64,000 bases of DNA from Paramyrothecium sp. XJ0827 (taxonomy: Eukaryota > Ascomycota > Sordariomycetes > Hypocreales > Stachybotryaceae), in assembly GCA_020881915.1 (NCBI GenBank), contig JAJFPB010000012.1, positions 310,001 through 374,000 of the forward strand. Reading direction: 5' to 3'. Shown here piece by piece: positions 46,721 through 59,178 of this stretch; the first letter of the stretch is position 1; each line of letters starts with the position of its first letter. Below the pieces are notes generated by a model, which searched no databases, had not been told where the DNA came from, and was given only the letters and a program-made list of their open reading frames with translations. The position numbers and the translations under genes are program-made.

Positions 46721-48727
46721 TATGCTGGGGCTAACTAGACTATTTTTATGTGGACGATTTGAAGACTATGCTCTAAGGTAAACAGGCTGCTAGGCTAGCC
46801 TAGTTTTATGGAAAATGCAGCGGTATACTCGAGGCCTGCATGCGCTGAAGAATATTGTGCAGAGAAATCATGAGGTCCAAGAATATCATAGTCTCCGATA
46901 ATTTCTCTACTGTGATCCTTATTCATACCAAGATTGTTCTCGTTGCTTTAAAGCTACTTAGCTATCTTTTATAGGACTTCGGAGGTGTCAAAACTCCAAA
47001 AGCTGCCCTGGCGAGTTTGTCATGTACACAATCGATCCACAAGCCTGTTTCAGTTGCTTCCGCACGTCATCCCATTGGGCGTCACGAGTCAGAGTATCCG
47101 CCCAGGGATGTAGCCACGGCTCCATCGGGTCAAAGATGGAAATAGCCAACATGATGAGCAACCACCTCATGAATTCCTGGGTTAGTGGTTCTCCTGACTG
47201 CTTGATAGTCTGAGTGGCAGTGCGTCAACGGCCGATTACATACTCGTAAGTAGGAGCCTATGAGGGTACTTGAAAAATGCTGAGGATAAACATATCATAC
47301 CGACAGCGAAGCATACATTGGAAGGGGTTATCAGCCTACGTTCAGTCTGTAATAACGAGGCTGCAGCTGACCTTATGGCACGACCATATATGTTAATGTT
47401 GACTTTCTGCTTGGCGTTAATTTGCTGGTTTGAACAATGTCGTCAAACAGATTCATTTCCTAATCAGAGAAGCTTTCTAACCACTTATCATGTCCTTGAA
47501 CGCCCGAGACTGCTGAAGAGGAAAAGCTGGGACCCTCCCCTCCGCCTAGAAGAGCTAACCTCACTTTTCCTGAACTTACCCTACAGCTCTAGACTTCAAG
47601 TAAAGTTCTTCAGTAAAGAAGGTCAGTTTTCCTCTTTGACTCATAAATCTGAAGGATGATTAGTAAATGGACTAATTGGGACTGGTTGGCTTTTAGATAC
47701 CCACGAGCTCATCCAACTCGGCTGTCATGCAAGGAGTAGCAATGCTTTTGTCCTCCACGAACTGGCCTTCAAGGATCCCGCAACACACTGTCTGACCTCT
47801 TTTCCCATCTTAACTAGCCCCCTGAAGGATGTTATTGAAGCTGTTTACATCCATCGCCTCCAAAACCCCTCACTGCTGCTCTGGTAAGTCCCTTGAGAAT
47901 AGCTCCAATCAATCAGCAGCGTTGTCAGGACGGGACTGGGCCCGATCGCTCTGCCGCTAATTCTGAGGCTTCACCTGCAATCTGAAGATTCCAAGGAGCG
48001 GCCCACAAAACTTTAGGAGTTCGGGGTTCAGAAGTAAGTGTCGTTATCGATAAATTGCCCCAGGCATTGCGGTCGTCCACAACATCTGCCGCTTCGGGGA
48101 GTCAAAGGGATACGTAGACTAGTAACGGATAACCCTAAAGACAAGTGGAGGAAGATGATTTATGCCTAAGGTACAAAGATCGGTCAACGACGTGAAGCCT
48201 GCTATATTTTTTTTAATGACCCCTGCACATAGAAATTGGATACAGTGTGCAACGTCGGAACAAACCCCCTGTCATGGCTATCCTGGCGTGTTTCTATGGT
48301 GGGCCGCTGGCGGCTGTCCCCCCTTCATGTGCATCCTTGAAGGTTTTTCCCAACCTAGATCCATCGTGCAAAGGTCCACAAGCCTTTTCATTCTCACGGC
48401 GACTCGTCCGATCAGGTTCAGACCGACTTCGGGGGAAGTACATGCCCAGCTTGTTGAATGACCAGCTCGTCATTTTCGCTGGCAGCTCCAACTAGTGGGA
48501 CCGCCCCATTGAACGTGATTTTAGAGCCCTTTGCACCATATCATGTGGCACAAGTTAAAGTTGAGTAAAAAACGGAAGACTGCCAAGGACTTTTCGGTCC
48601 AATATCGCTGCGGGTGACATGCAATATGAGGGCAACGGGTGAAGTTCAAATAGTTGCCGGTGCCATTACGTGAAGTATAGTGATCAAGGACCTCAAACCA
48701 CAGGTGCGGCAGTGTTGAGCCAGCGTC
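46721..48727. other. Transition zone with gene-like scraps
   Basis: Composition is normal. Several coding-like scraps occur without supporting signals: minus 46988-47170 (ISIFDPMEPWLHPWADTLTR), plus 47270-47659, and plus about 47690-47886 (LIQLGCHARSSNAFVLHELA). None matches a family I recognise. They may be exons of one decayed gene. The promoter of the carboxypeptidase lies in the last few hundred bases. Confidence 0.35.
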
Positions 48728-50096
48728 ATGAAGCTGTTATCTGCATCCAACACTACCTTGCTAGCCTTGCTGGCTTCAACCACCAATGCTCTCTCATACG
48801 ATGGTTGGAAAGTGCTGCGCATAGACACCAATGGCCATGAGGAAGCTGTTTTGCAGAAACTTTCCTCGCTCTCGTTTGACGAATGGAACACCATCCCGAA
48901 CAAAGACATCACAATTGCCTTGTCGCCTAGCCAGCTTACACATTTGGAGACGCTAAACTTGCAGTATGAGGTGTTGCACGCAGACCTTGGTGCTTCCATC
49001 ACTTCCGAGTCTCAACCGGCATCTTCAATCGAGAGGCGTCAGGTTGACGATCTTTCATGGTTCGACAGTTATCACCCGTATGATGAGCACCGTCAATACT
49101 TTGAGACACTGCATGCTGCATTCCCAAACAATTCTGAGATTGTGTCCACGGGTACCTCTTATGAAGGTCGAGACATTTGGGGAATCCATTTCTGGGGTGC
49201 CAGTGGCCCTGGCCAGCCCGCAGTTGTATGGCACGGAACCGTCCATGCCCGGGAATGGATTGCTTCCAAGGTCAGTGCACACTTTTGGAACTTCCGGTTT
49301 GATGTCTGACCACTTGCACAGGTAATTGAGTACCTCACACGACAACTCATTCTCGGCTACAATACAGACGAGGAAATTACTGGATTTGTCGACAGCCACG
49401 ACTTCTGGGTTTTCCCCTTTGTGAACCCAGATGGTGTGTTCAACACTTCTTTCACTGAGATAACACTACTGACTATTCGACAAAGGTTTTGTCTACACTC
49501 AGACTACAGATCGCCTATGGCGTAAGAACCGTCAACCAGGCCCGGCAAACTCGACATGCTACGGGCGTGACATCAACCGGAACTGGCCTCACCAGTGGGA
49601 TGTGAATCCTCGCGGCGCCTCCACCGATCCTTGTAGCTTGATGTACAAGGGCGAAGCACCCGGAGACACGCCAGAAATGAAAGGTCTTCATGGCTTCATT
49701 GACGGGCTCCGTGACACAAGTGGAATCAAGCTGTACATAGATTGGCACAGCTACAGCCAGTACATCCTCGCACCCCTGGGTTACAATTGCACCAGCTACA
49801 TTCCCACCTTGGGCGAGCACCTGCAAATTGCTCACCGCGCAGCTCGGGCAATCCGTGCTGTCGACGGCGTGCAGTTCACCTACGGTCCTAGCTGTCCGCT
49901 GCTTTATGCTTCGACTGGCTACAGTGTCGATTACGCCTACGAGGTTGGCAAGGCGGATTATGCCTATCTCATTGAGCTGAGGGATACGGGCAACTTCGGA
50001 TTTGTGCTGCCTCCAGAACAGATTTCAGTTAGCGTGCGAGAGCAGTGGGAGGGCATCAAAGTCATTCTCGGCTATCTAGACCAGGATATATTCTGA
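48728..50096 (+). CDS. Secreted M14A zinc carboxypeptidase (carboxypeptidase A-like)
   Basis: Exons 48728-49270, 49322-49433 and 49486-50096 give 421 aa. This peptidase removes C-terminal residues from peptides outside the cell. A signal peptide (MKLLSASNTTLLALLASTTNA) and an activation propeptide come first; IERRQ near residue 99 is a likely Kex2-type processing site. Zinc ligands are H173 and E176 in HGTVHAREW and the His of IDWHSYSQYI. YGRDINRNW and WRKNRQ carry substrate-binding residues, and the catalytic Glu is in YLIELRDTGNFGF. The splice joins WIASK to VIEYLTRQ and FVNPDG to FVYTQTTD, as in the family. Length and all key residues are normal, so it should be active. It is the first intact gene beyond the repeat block. 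Confidence 0.93.
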
Positions 50097-51363
50097 AGGT
50101 CAGGCTGTAGCATGCATGCTGGATAGCTTGTTTTGGAACTGAGAATGAATGAATCCAAGTCGGCTAAAACCTGATCTTCTTTGAGTGGAAAAATACAGGT
50201 GGATTTTCACGAATGTACTCGAGTGCTGCGGCACCCATGTGCCGGATGGGTATCCTAGGAAGAACATGTTATTGAGGATGGAGGCGCGGTCGCTAACCCC
50301 TCAGTATCAATAGCACGATGTTTACTAAATAACCGCGTCGGGATTGCACTGGAACCAAGAAGCTCGCTGCCCATGTTGAACTAGTTTCCCTAGCCCTGGG
50401 AAGGAATGCTATTGCCGATACCGGCTTGTTGTGGTCTCCATTTGTGATTACTTGGGCGGGTGTGACAAAGTCGAACCGGCTCCGGCATCCCCTGACTATC
50501 CATTGCTGGGATCCCTGCTGGTAGGAATGCCCACGGAGGATTAATGTATCCCTGCCTTGAGAAATACGTATCACGCCCTCGCACGTTCCTGAATTTCATT
50601 TGCTATTAAGGCTTGCGGGTCCTAAGCTTAGTTCGTCGGGAAGTGGGCCAAATCGTTAACACAGGCAAACTGGTAGTTCTAGTACGAAGCAGAGGTGGAC
50701 CGGCGCAATGACGTGCTCAGAAACGAGAGATAAAGAGGCACAGACAATCACAGGATGCTACATCAAATTGGGCAAACTGTTTATTGATGGGCAGACTGTT
50801 CGCTTGAGGACATTTATGAATAAAATAAAACTCAAACCAGTGTACATTAGTAGTTGTAGGCAAGGTCGGAAACCAACAATCAATTTCTTGCCATGAACAT
50901 GGTATCGTGGGAGGAAGTTAGCTCAAGCGTCCCCAATACCAAACTGTTACCCCAGCCTGCCAAGATACTCCGGCATTTTAAACTGGGTCTAGAGCGGAGG
51001 GGCCCCCCGAAAGTCGTTCTCCGAACCCGATAGCAAAAAAACCGGCGTCGGAGTTGGTCCGCCGCGACGGAGAAGGTGTCCTAATATTCAAGGATCTTAT
51101 TGGACGTTGAGTTTCTCACTATTGCGCATTACTTGGATAAACTGACGCGATCGTTAGTTGCGTTTGAGTTATGGAAAGATTCTACCTCGTCTCATTCAAT
51201 GGTCAATAGTGTGGCAAATCGGGATTTAGCAATCCCCAATATATAACCTGTCGATATTGAAAACTCGCATGTACTTTGACGATCTCTCCCCTACACGTCT
51301 GGCAAGTAGAGAGTTGTTGCTGGCCCGATTGAGCCTGCGCCTGTTGCATGCAAGATTGCTAAA
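50097..51363. other. Intergenic region upstream of the OPT gene
   Basis: No gene recognised. ATGGTATCGT at 50899-50908 is a one-mismatch match to the CYS3 consensus ATGRYRYCAT; alone it is weak evidence. Confidence 0.4.
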
Positions 51364-54340
51364 ATGACAGACACAAATGCAACAAGCGGAATATCTACTG
51401 GCTCCGATGGTCAAATTCGAGATGCTGCTGTGGACCGCACGGGCGACTCGAAGAAGGATGCCTCACATTACGTGGCCGCTGCCGAGGTCGTTCCTCATCA
51501 AGACAATCCAGTCGACGGCAACGCTGACACCGAGCCACTGAAACTCACGGACGAGGAAAATCTGGTCCGTGGACAAGTTGTTATTCGTGATGGTGAGTAG
51601 CGGCACATTTTTTTCTACACAAGACACTCTTTGGAAACGCATCATGAATGTCTAACAACCCTCTTATCCAGGCCACGATGTCGCTCGTTACGTCGTCAGT
51701 ACCCAAGACGACAAGGATCCTGTCTTAACTTTTCGTTCCTTCATCATCGGGTCAGGTCTGACTGCTCTTGCGGCCTGCATCAACCAAATGTATGGAATAA
51801 CACCTGCCAATGCCGGGAAGATGTATAACTGATGAATATATGCAGTTACTATTACAAACCTGTCGATGTGTCGTTCGCTTCAGTGTAAGTCTCAGCATCG
51901 AGCGTTGTTTGCAACTCAACTAATCTAATTAGGTTCTTGTGCTTGTTGGCCTACGTCATTGGAGTGACCTGGTCTGTCGTATTGCCTCGGAGACACCATG
52001 TTGAGAAGTTTCTTCCGTCTCAAGCAAAATGGCTAGGACCTGTAGTGCACTTTATCAATCCTGGCCATTTTGGTCTAAAAGAACACGCCATCTCTTCCAT
52101 CTTGTCGACCTCTAGCGGAAATGGAGCTGCCATTGTCCAGGTTTTTGGAGCGGAGAGACTGTAAGCCGCCTTTCCCAAGACCCATCCCGCAAGAGACTAA
52201 CTGTCCCAGGTTCTACAACCGGGAAACTGATGCAGCGACCGCGATCCTGACTGTGTTTTCCGCATCCATTTTTGGCTATGGATTAGTCGGCCTTTTGCGA
52301 TCCTTGATCGTCCACCGTAAGGTTACCCAGTCCAGTATAACCGGCTGTCTCTAACTTTCTACAGCGAGTGAGATGGTTTGGTGGCAGAGCTTACCTATGA
52401 TATCGATCTACCAAACATTCCATCGTGAACCCGAAGGAAACAACCGAGATCGGCTTCGAATGTTCGGAGTCACTTCGATAGCCATGTTTATCTGGGAACC
52501 GTTCGCGTCTTACATCTGGCCGTGGCTGAACGGTATTTCCATCCCGTGCCTCGCCTCCATGAAGGCTGCCCCGCCTACCCGAGAAATTCTCATGACCATT
52601 TTTGGTGGCATTTCCTCAAACGAAGGGCAGGGCCTTTTCAACTTCTCGCTTGATTGGCAGTACATTACGTCTCGCTATATGTCCCTGCCCCTGCTGCAGC
52701 AGGCGAACTCTTGGGTCGGCACTGTGCTGTCCTACATTATGTGTTTCAGCCTCTTTTACGGTGGCGCCTTTGCCGCAAGGAACTTACCATTCATGTCTAC
52801 AGCCATGTTCAATGGCGAGACAGGCGCAGTGTACAATCAGACCGCGGTTTTTGGTCAAGGAGCAATTCTGGATCCAGAAGCGTTAGAGATTCACGGACTG
52901 CCTAGACTCACTGCCTCAAATGTTTGGGCCAACATGGCGGCTATGGCTGCCATTGGAGCTCTGATCACACATATTTCCCTCTTTTATGGACCCTTGTGAG
53001 TCAATCATACAACAAGCGGATATTTACTTCCTGCTGACCATCATCAGTATTAAGAAATCACTCACGCAGGCATGGAAGAAGACCGAGACCGATCCTCACT
53101 ACCAGATAATGCAGGAAAACTACAAAGACGTCCCAATTTGGTGGTACATTGCCATCTTACTCATTGGATTCTTCCTCGGCCTCGGTGCAGTTATCCGTGG
53201 CAACACAACTTTGGACCCCTGGGCCTACGTTATTGCAATCGTAAGTTGCGAAGGCCATTCTTTTGGACAAATGCCTAATCTCGTTGTAGCTGCTCGGCTG
53301 CGTTGTCGCCCCTTTCTCCCTAGTTCTCTATGGCCTTCTTGGCACGAGTGTATCCACGAACAATCTCTCCAAGATGCTGTGCGGTGTCCTCCAGCCGGGC
53401 AAGCCGGTCGCCAATCTGTACTTCTCCATGTTCAGCCACGAAATCACGGTCCTGTCTGTTTTCTTGGCAACAGATCTTAAGATGGCACAGTATCTGAAGA
53501 TCCCCTGGCGTACCATGTTCCTTCTACAGACATACGGCAGCTTATTCGGGACTGCGCTGAACTATGTGAGTGGTTCTTTGATGCTTAATCTGACACAAAC
53601 TAATACAATCAGGTCATCATGGACACGATTACCAGGAACCAGCGCGAAATCCTCCTGGATCCGCTTGGCAATCAAGTGGTAAGTTTGAACTAGCCGGCAC
53701 ATCGATCAGCACTGACAAAGGTTCAGTGGAGCGGACGCAAGATCCAATCTCTAAACACCACAGCAGTGACCTGGGCGATGGCCAAATATGTCTACGGTTT
53801 TGGTGATGGTGGTTACGGCATGTCAGTACCCTGCGCACACTTGATTCCAATGATTGTGAAAGCTGACAGTGCCTCAGTGTCCCCCTTTCCATGCTCATCG
53901 GCGCTGCAATTCCAGCTATCCTCTGGCTTGTCAATCGCAAGTATAAGACAATCTACGGCTGGGAAGTCCGTAAGCTCATAATGCCTGTTGTTTTCCACAA
54001 TGCTTCCGACACCACGTCAGGCACAACCTCGGTTATCTGGTCGCAAGTCATTACTGGGCTTTGGTCTCAGTGGTACATGCGTCTTAGACACCCTGCTTGG
54101 TTCGGAAAGTACAACTACATTGCCGGCGGCGGCTTGGATGCTGGTGCTAAGGTTATGATGTTCATTCTGACATTTGCCGTCGCTGGTGGCTCCGGAAGAG
54201 AAGTTCCCTTCCCAACGGTAAATTTGCCCTTGTTCATTTGAATGCCTATGTCTCAATGAGAAGCTAACGACGAGCAGTGGTGGGGAAATCCCAAGTCCAG
54301 TCGAACCCAGTATGCAGACTACTGCGGTACAGGGAAGTGA
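51364..54340 (+). CDS. OPT-family oligopeptide transporter
   Basis: Twelve exons (51364-51592, 51672-51789, 51846-51884, 51933-52160, 52210-52316, 52365-52995, 53048-53240, 53290-53565, 53613-53678, 53727-53821, 53878-54217, 54278-54340) encode 794 aa, a usual length for proton-coupled OPT transporters of small peptides, glutathione or metal-peptide complexes at the plasma membrane. The N-terminal about 90 residues are hydrophilic, followed by many hydrophobic segments. Family blocks: ACINQIYYYKPVDVSFASV, EHAISSILSTSSGNGAA, FNREPEGNN-type loop (FHREPEGNNRDRLRMFG), LFNFSLDWQYI, YKDVPIWWYIAILL, FGDGGYG and the C-terminal WWGNP. Every splice site is GT-AG and keeps phase. Its neighbour is a TauD-type dioxygenase transcribed towards it, so the two 3' ends face each other. 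In this context a sulfur-containing peptide is a reasonable substrate, but that is inference. Confidence 0.93.
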
Positions 54341-54414
54341 AACAAGAGTGTATATTTGGTGGGCATCGAGTTGAGATCAACCTGACATGATAGATAGTCC
54401 TACATAGCTAGTCT

Positions 54415-55814
54415 TTATCGACTTTTGTTTGCTGCGCTACGAATATAAGGCTCAAGAGGAAAGACCGAGTTCTCAGGAGTAACACCTTTGTAAATTTGGT
54501 CCCATCTCGGCTGCAAAACTTCAGGGGTGTGCCATGCATTCTCCGGGTCACGTAGCCAAAGACGAAGTAAGTGGCGCCTGTACAATCTTAGTCAAATGCC
54601 TCTGTTCTGAGTGTACATTCCAACATACTGCTTTTCTCCTTCATCGACGAAGCCATCTCGTGCATGAAAGATGCTTAGGTTATTGACATATTGGATATCG
54701 CCTTTTTGGAACTCTGTGTTGACACAGTACTTCTCGCCGGTAAAATGGAGCGTGTCCAGCGCCTCGGCTTGGGCTTCGGTGATGGGAGGAATGTCTTCGC
54801 TGCGAGGCAAGGCTCCAAATCCGACAAAGTATCGTCGTCCATATTGCAAGGAGACCCGTTGAGGGGCCTTGTCGGTGGCTGGCAGGAGGTGTAGCAGTGG
54901 TCTCTCCATCCATTGCTTATCAGCTTTCTCGAAACTAAAATCCTGTCAGCAAGCTGGCATCAATATAACGTCATTCTGAAGCCTACACTTCCATATCCCA
55001 GGACTCTGAGAGGGTGTGGATCAAATCAGGTCTGGTCTTTGCAATCTCATTGTAGACCTTCCATGTGCTCGTCAACTTACTCGCGCCTCCTTCTTTTGCT
55101 GTTTCCAGTGCAAAGAGGGCAACGATGTCTCCCGAGTCCGTGTGGAAGACTTGCTTGTCTGTGGTGTAAGCAGGGCTGCCAATGATCTTGTTCGGATCGG
55201 AGTGGCTCAGATCCTTGATGTGGGTGAGGACCACGTCTGCAGGCTTTCCATCATACTTATGGTCCTGTCGACCGCGCTGCCCAGCGATGTGAGCAGAAAG
55301 TCCTGTGTAAATTACGATGTTTTCTTCTCGTGTGTGTTCGTCAACCCTGACGCCGCGAATAACGAAGAAGCCATGGCCACTGTGTAACTCATGGGACAGG
55401 CGACGAAGTTCAGAGTGAAGATTAGGCAGGGGGAAGGTTTCAGCGGTAATGTGACCATAAGAAAGGCCAAGCGCTATTTGCCACATCAGCACCCGTATGA
55501 TGGCGTGGAGTGAATCACTGACATTTGAAGTGGGCGACGGCTTGGTCAATTTCAGCCAACGGCTCATCATTAAGGACATATGTCCAGTCATATGTCTCCG
55601 CCAGCGTCGCGCCATCCCAAACGACGTCGCCCGCCAACTGCTCGGGAAATCCTTCGGGCACCTTGGTGGGCAAATTCCCCTCAGCGAGACGTCTTTGGAC
55701 ACGGGCTTGCCAGTTGTCATAGTCAGGGGCATAATTGATCTCAGGTTGTCCAGGGGGCGGCCGGGCAGCCGGCGTAACCCAAGTGACTGTGTTGGTAGTG
55801 GTAGTGGTCGACAT
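54415..55814 (-). CDS. TauD/TfdA-family Fe(II)/2-oxoglutarate dioxygenase (taurine/sulfonate dioxygenase-like)
   Basis: Exons 55814-55523, 55473-54987, 54934-54617 and 54577-54415 give 419 aa. Enzymes of this family couple 2-oxoglutarate decarboxylation to hydroxylation; in fungi the Jlp1/TauD members release sulfite from taurine and other sulfonates. The facial triad is visible: H208 and D210 in QVFHTDSGD, with the distal His in NLSIFHARDGF. The 2-oxoglutarate-binding Arg is expected in HLLRLWLRDPE. N-terminal SYGHI and GFFVIRGV match the family, and the jelly-roll core is complete. It is cytosolic, with no signal peptide. It shares a 524-bp divergent promoter with the MFS gene, which holds an exact CYS3-type site. 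Family members also act on other acids, so the sulfonate substrate is inferred from context. Confidence 0.88.
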
Positions 55815-56338
55815 TGTTGCGTGTGGACCTCAGTGCATGTCAGAGGAGGATTTGATGGTATTTTGTGTCACTAATATGTAGTGCGAGAACCGGGGATAAG
55901 CATATATTCGTCTTGGTATGCCGGAACTGACCAACCGATAACTAAAAATGGCTCGGACGGTTTTAATGCAGCGTCAATGGCTTGCTCCAGGGTCTCCGGT
56001 ACTGAAGTAGTGTGCCGGCGATCTTATCGAAGCGCTAAACCTACTGGAGGAATACGTGCTTTAATCTAGCCATGGCATCATTCGGTTCGTATCCACAATG
56101 CCCACAACTCTAACATACCCTGCGGAAGACGCTGTGAAACGCGTTCTCGTTGGTTGATGACACTATAGGCCAGGCGGCTGTCTTTCGGCTTCAGAAACCT
56201 CCAAATGATAACCAAATCCCAGGCACAAGATGCCGTGGACTAAGGTCTAGGTATATAACCCATTACCCCCGTTATCCTACCGATGCATGTTATCCAACCC
56301 TTCTGGTGGCATTCAACACTCTTTGGTTCATTCTAACG
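55815..56338. promoter_or_regulatory. Divergent promoter between the dioxygenase and the MFS transporter
   Basis: 524 bp separate the two start codons. This arrangement allows one factor to control both genes. GGTATATAA at 56250-56258 is a likely TATA element about 85 bp before the MFS start. Confidence 0.6.
56072..56081. promoter_or_regulatory. CYS3/MetR-type sulfur-regulator binding site
   Basis: ATGGCATCAT fits the palindromic CYS3 bZIP consensus ATGRYRYCAT at all ten positions. It lies 258 bp from the dioxygenase start and 258 bp from the MFS start, in the middle of the divergent promoter. Confidence 0.5.
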
Positions 56339-58355
56339 ATGGCTCCAAACCAGGGCAATGACACAGCTATCGCTTCCGTTCAAGACAGCGAACAGCACTC
56401 GAGCAACTTCCACTTCCAGACAGCAAAGCGTTCTGGCAAGGCCTTTCCGTCCGATGACAATGCGGCCCTTACTGAAGAGGATCTGGGTCGAGAAGAGGCT
56501 CTCACCGCGTTGACTGCGGATGAAGAGCGAAAATTGCTTCGAAAAGTCGATTGGCGATTGATCCCTCTGCTATGCATGCTGTACCTGGTCAAGAAGTTGG
56601 ACGAAAGTAATGTAAGCCTTGCAGCTCCTCGCGTTTCCAATGCAATGAAGCTCACTCTGTTCAGGTTTCCAATGCTCGAATCATGAACAAGGGGACGGAT
56701 CGCAACATCTTGACCGAACTAAATGTTACATCTAACCAGTACAACTTGGTCACTGTCTTGTACACTGTCAGTTGCCGCCGAGTTGAGCTCAACTGGATCC
56801 GCGACTGACTATTGCAGGTGCCCTACATCCTGGCCGAAATTCCTTCCAATCTGCTCATCAAGAAGTTCAAGCCATCGCGGTGGCAGTCTAGAATCATGTT
56901 GTCATGGTGCGCTTCCCTGTAATCTCTCCAGGATAGGGGAAACGCTAAGTCAGTCGAATAGGGGCATCGTCACCGCTTGCACGGCGGCTGTCCACAACAC
57001 AGCCGGTCTCTACGCTTGTCGTTTCTTCCTTGGCTTGGTAGGCGTCTCTTTTGGCGCATCTGTCTGCGACCAGTGCTAATTTCATATAGACGGAAGCAGG
57101 AATGTTCCCCGGTATCATTCTTCAGCTATCGTACTGGTACCGGCCCGATGAGATTGCTGTTCGATGTATTTGGATCTGTAAGCAATCGCGGTCACGAAAC
57201 TTCCTTATGCACTAAACTGACACGAATCAAGACGCCGTCGGCAATGTTTCGGGCATCATTGGCGGTCTTCTGGCGTATGCATTCCACGGCGTTTCAGGAG
57301 CTGGAGGCCTTTCCGGATGGCAATGGCTATTCACAGTGGAGGGCATTGCTACCGTGCTTCTCTCTTTTATCGTGCTTTTGTACCTTCCTGACTGTTAGTC
57401 CCCGTATCCACGATGACTTCGCTTGAGAGCATGATGTCTGACCACTCACAGTCCCCGGCAACACCAAATGGCTATCGACCGTCGAGAGAGCTTTCCTCCA
57501 GGCCCGTCTGCCACAAAACTCCCCACGTTCCTCCGAGGAGAACTTCGCAGGCCGAGAAATAGTCAGGACGCTCAAGGACAAGCGGCTTTGGCTGTTCACT
57601 CTGAGCTGGGCCTTTATGACGTGCGGGAAGAACGGCATCGACTTTTACCGACCGAGTATCATAGCCAACATGGGTTTCAGGTAATTCATCAGCGCCCCAA
57701 GGAGAGGAACGATTTTTGCTAACTTTTCAGCGACATTGCAACTGCTCAAATTCTGAACATTCCCATTTCGGCAATGTCTATCATCATCATCCTCGTTTTG
57801 GGCTACTCAGCCAATACAGCGAAGTACCCGCTTCCACTGTACCCGATTGGATGCACGATCGTCATCGTTGCCATGTACTCAATTCTGGTGGTGTACCCTA
57901 ATGACATCGGTGTCTACATTGGAATGATGATCGGCATTGCATGTGGTACCGCCTGGTTCCCGTAAGCACATCCCTTCTTCTACTCAGCGTCAAGTTGCAG
58001 ACCCAATAACCGACCTCTGCGAAGTGTCATGTGGCCATGGCGGGCTCAGACCGTCAACGGCGCCACGGGATCCGCATTCGCGATAGGCTTTGTCAACAGT
58101 TACGGCCAGGTCGGCGACGCTCTCGGGCCTCAGATGTTCCAAGAAAAGTACCAGCCGAAGAATCAGGTGCCGTTTGGGCTGTCTATGGGCCTCGTTGGTC
58201 TTTGTGGTATCACCTGTGGTGTGTTGTGGTGGGTCACTCACCAGACAGAGAGTGACACCCGAAGACACAAGTTAGCCAGACTGGAGGCCCAGAAGAATGA
58301 TGAGGCGGTTCTTGATGACGTGTCTGACCGGGACTTTGACAAGTTGCGTGTCTAA
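56339..58355 (+). CDS. MFS transporter, Dal5/allantoate-permease (ACS) family, Soa1-like
   Basis: Nine exons (56339-56611, 56665-56766, 56818-56906, 56962-57037, 57090-57177, 57232-57393, 57452-57680, 57731-57961, 58025-58355) give 526 aa with about 12 membrane segments. The family signature after TM1 reads LDESNVSNARIMNKG, close to the usual LDRSNIGNA. VPYILAEIPSNLLIKKFKPS and TEAGMFPGIILQLSYWYRPDE are typical of the anion:cation symporter family. WPWRAQTVNGATGSAFAIGF in the C-terminal half also fits. The family takes up organic anions such as allantoate and nicotinate; the yeast member Soa1 carries sulfonates and sulfur anions. Placement head to head with the dioxygenase suggests it imports the dioxygenase's substrate. 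The third donor is the weaker GTGCGC, required by the frame. Confidence 0.9.
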
Positions 58356-59178
58356 AATGTGTCGTCAAGACGGACATACATACCCAGCTTCACATAGTCA
58401 GGCGAGCCGAGGAGAATGGATCGGAAAGCGAGTGGGCCTTAATTCATCTCAACTGCGAAGAATATATATATATATATAAATGATCCTTCCAATAGCATAT
58501 TTCACCTTTTTCTCAAATCTTTCTGTTATTACGAATTCTCGAAGCGTGAAATGTTTATCAACTCGCCTCATCCTCTCTTGGACAAGTAGGCGTTGTCTCT
58601 TCAGCCCGTCGTTTGACTGCAAAGTATTTGGGATAACTTGCAACTAGTGTTCAAGATCCAGCGAGTTTGAATTATAATCAAAAGGTTAAGTGACATCTTC
58701 ACAAGCTCGATGTCCGACGAAGGATAACATTAATCCTCTTGGAGAATTTACGGTAACCACAACATGGGCATTCCACCTAATAATTATCTTCATTGCACGA
58801 GATGCATCCTCCAGATATCATGAGGTTCATAACCGAAACATGAGATTAAACGGGAATTTGGACTCAGCCTCTTTCGACCACAAGGACCTCCTTACCCAGT
58901 GCTTTGGTAGGCCGTGGTGGGCTACTGCAACCACGGGATTCCCGCTACTGCACGAGGGTGGTATCCAAGTCGTCGGCAATGCGGGCTGACTAAATTGCGT
59001 GATTCCAAAATGGTCCGCTATGGGGACCCTTCAATCAGCTTCCTAGAAAATCGTCCGCCCTGAGTGGGGAAGAGGCAAAACCCTCCGCAGACCCTGAATC
59101 ACTCCATATTTCGCGCTTGGACTTGAACAGGGTTTACACTTGTCGCTGCCGAGCGCCGCTAGTTGATGCCGCTCATCG
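58356..59178. other. Intergenic region
   Basis: No gene recognised. A short (AT)n run occurs at about 58463-58478. The rest is the 3' flank of the MFS gene and the promoter of the TPR gene. Confidence 0.4.

Noticed and set aside
47270..47659. A 129-codon frame in the transition zone as a gene
   Set aside because: No domain, no intron signals that extend it, and the neighbouring scraps are in other phases or strands. Kept only as gene-like debris.
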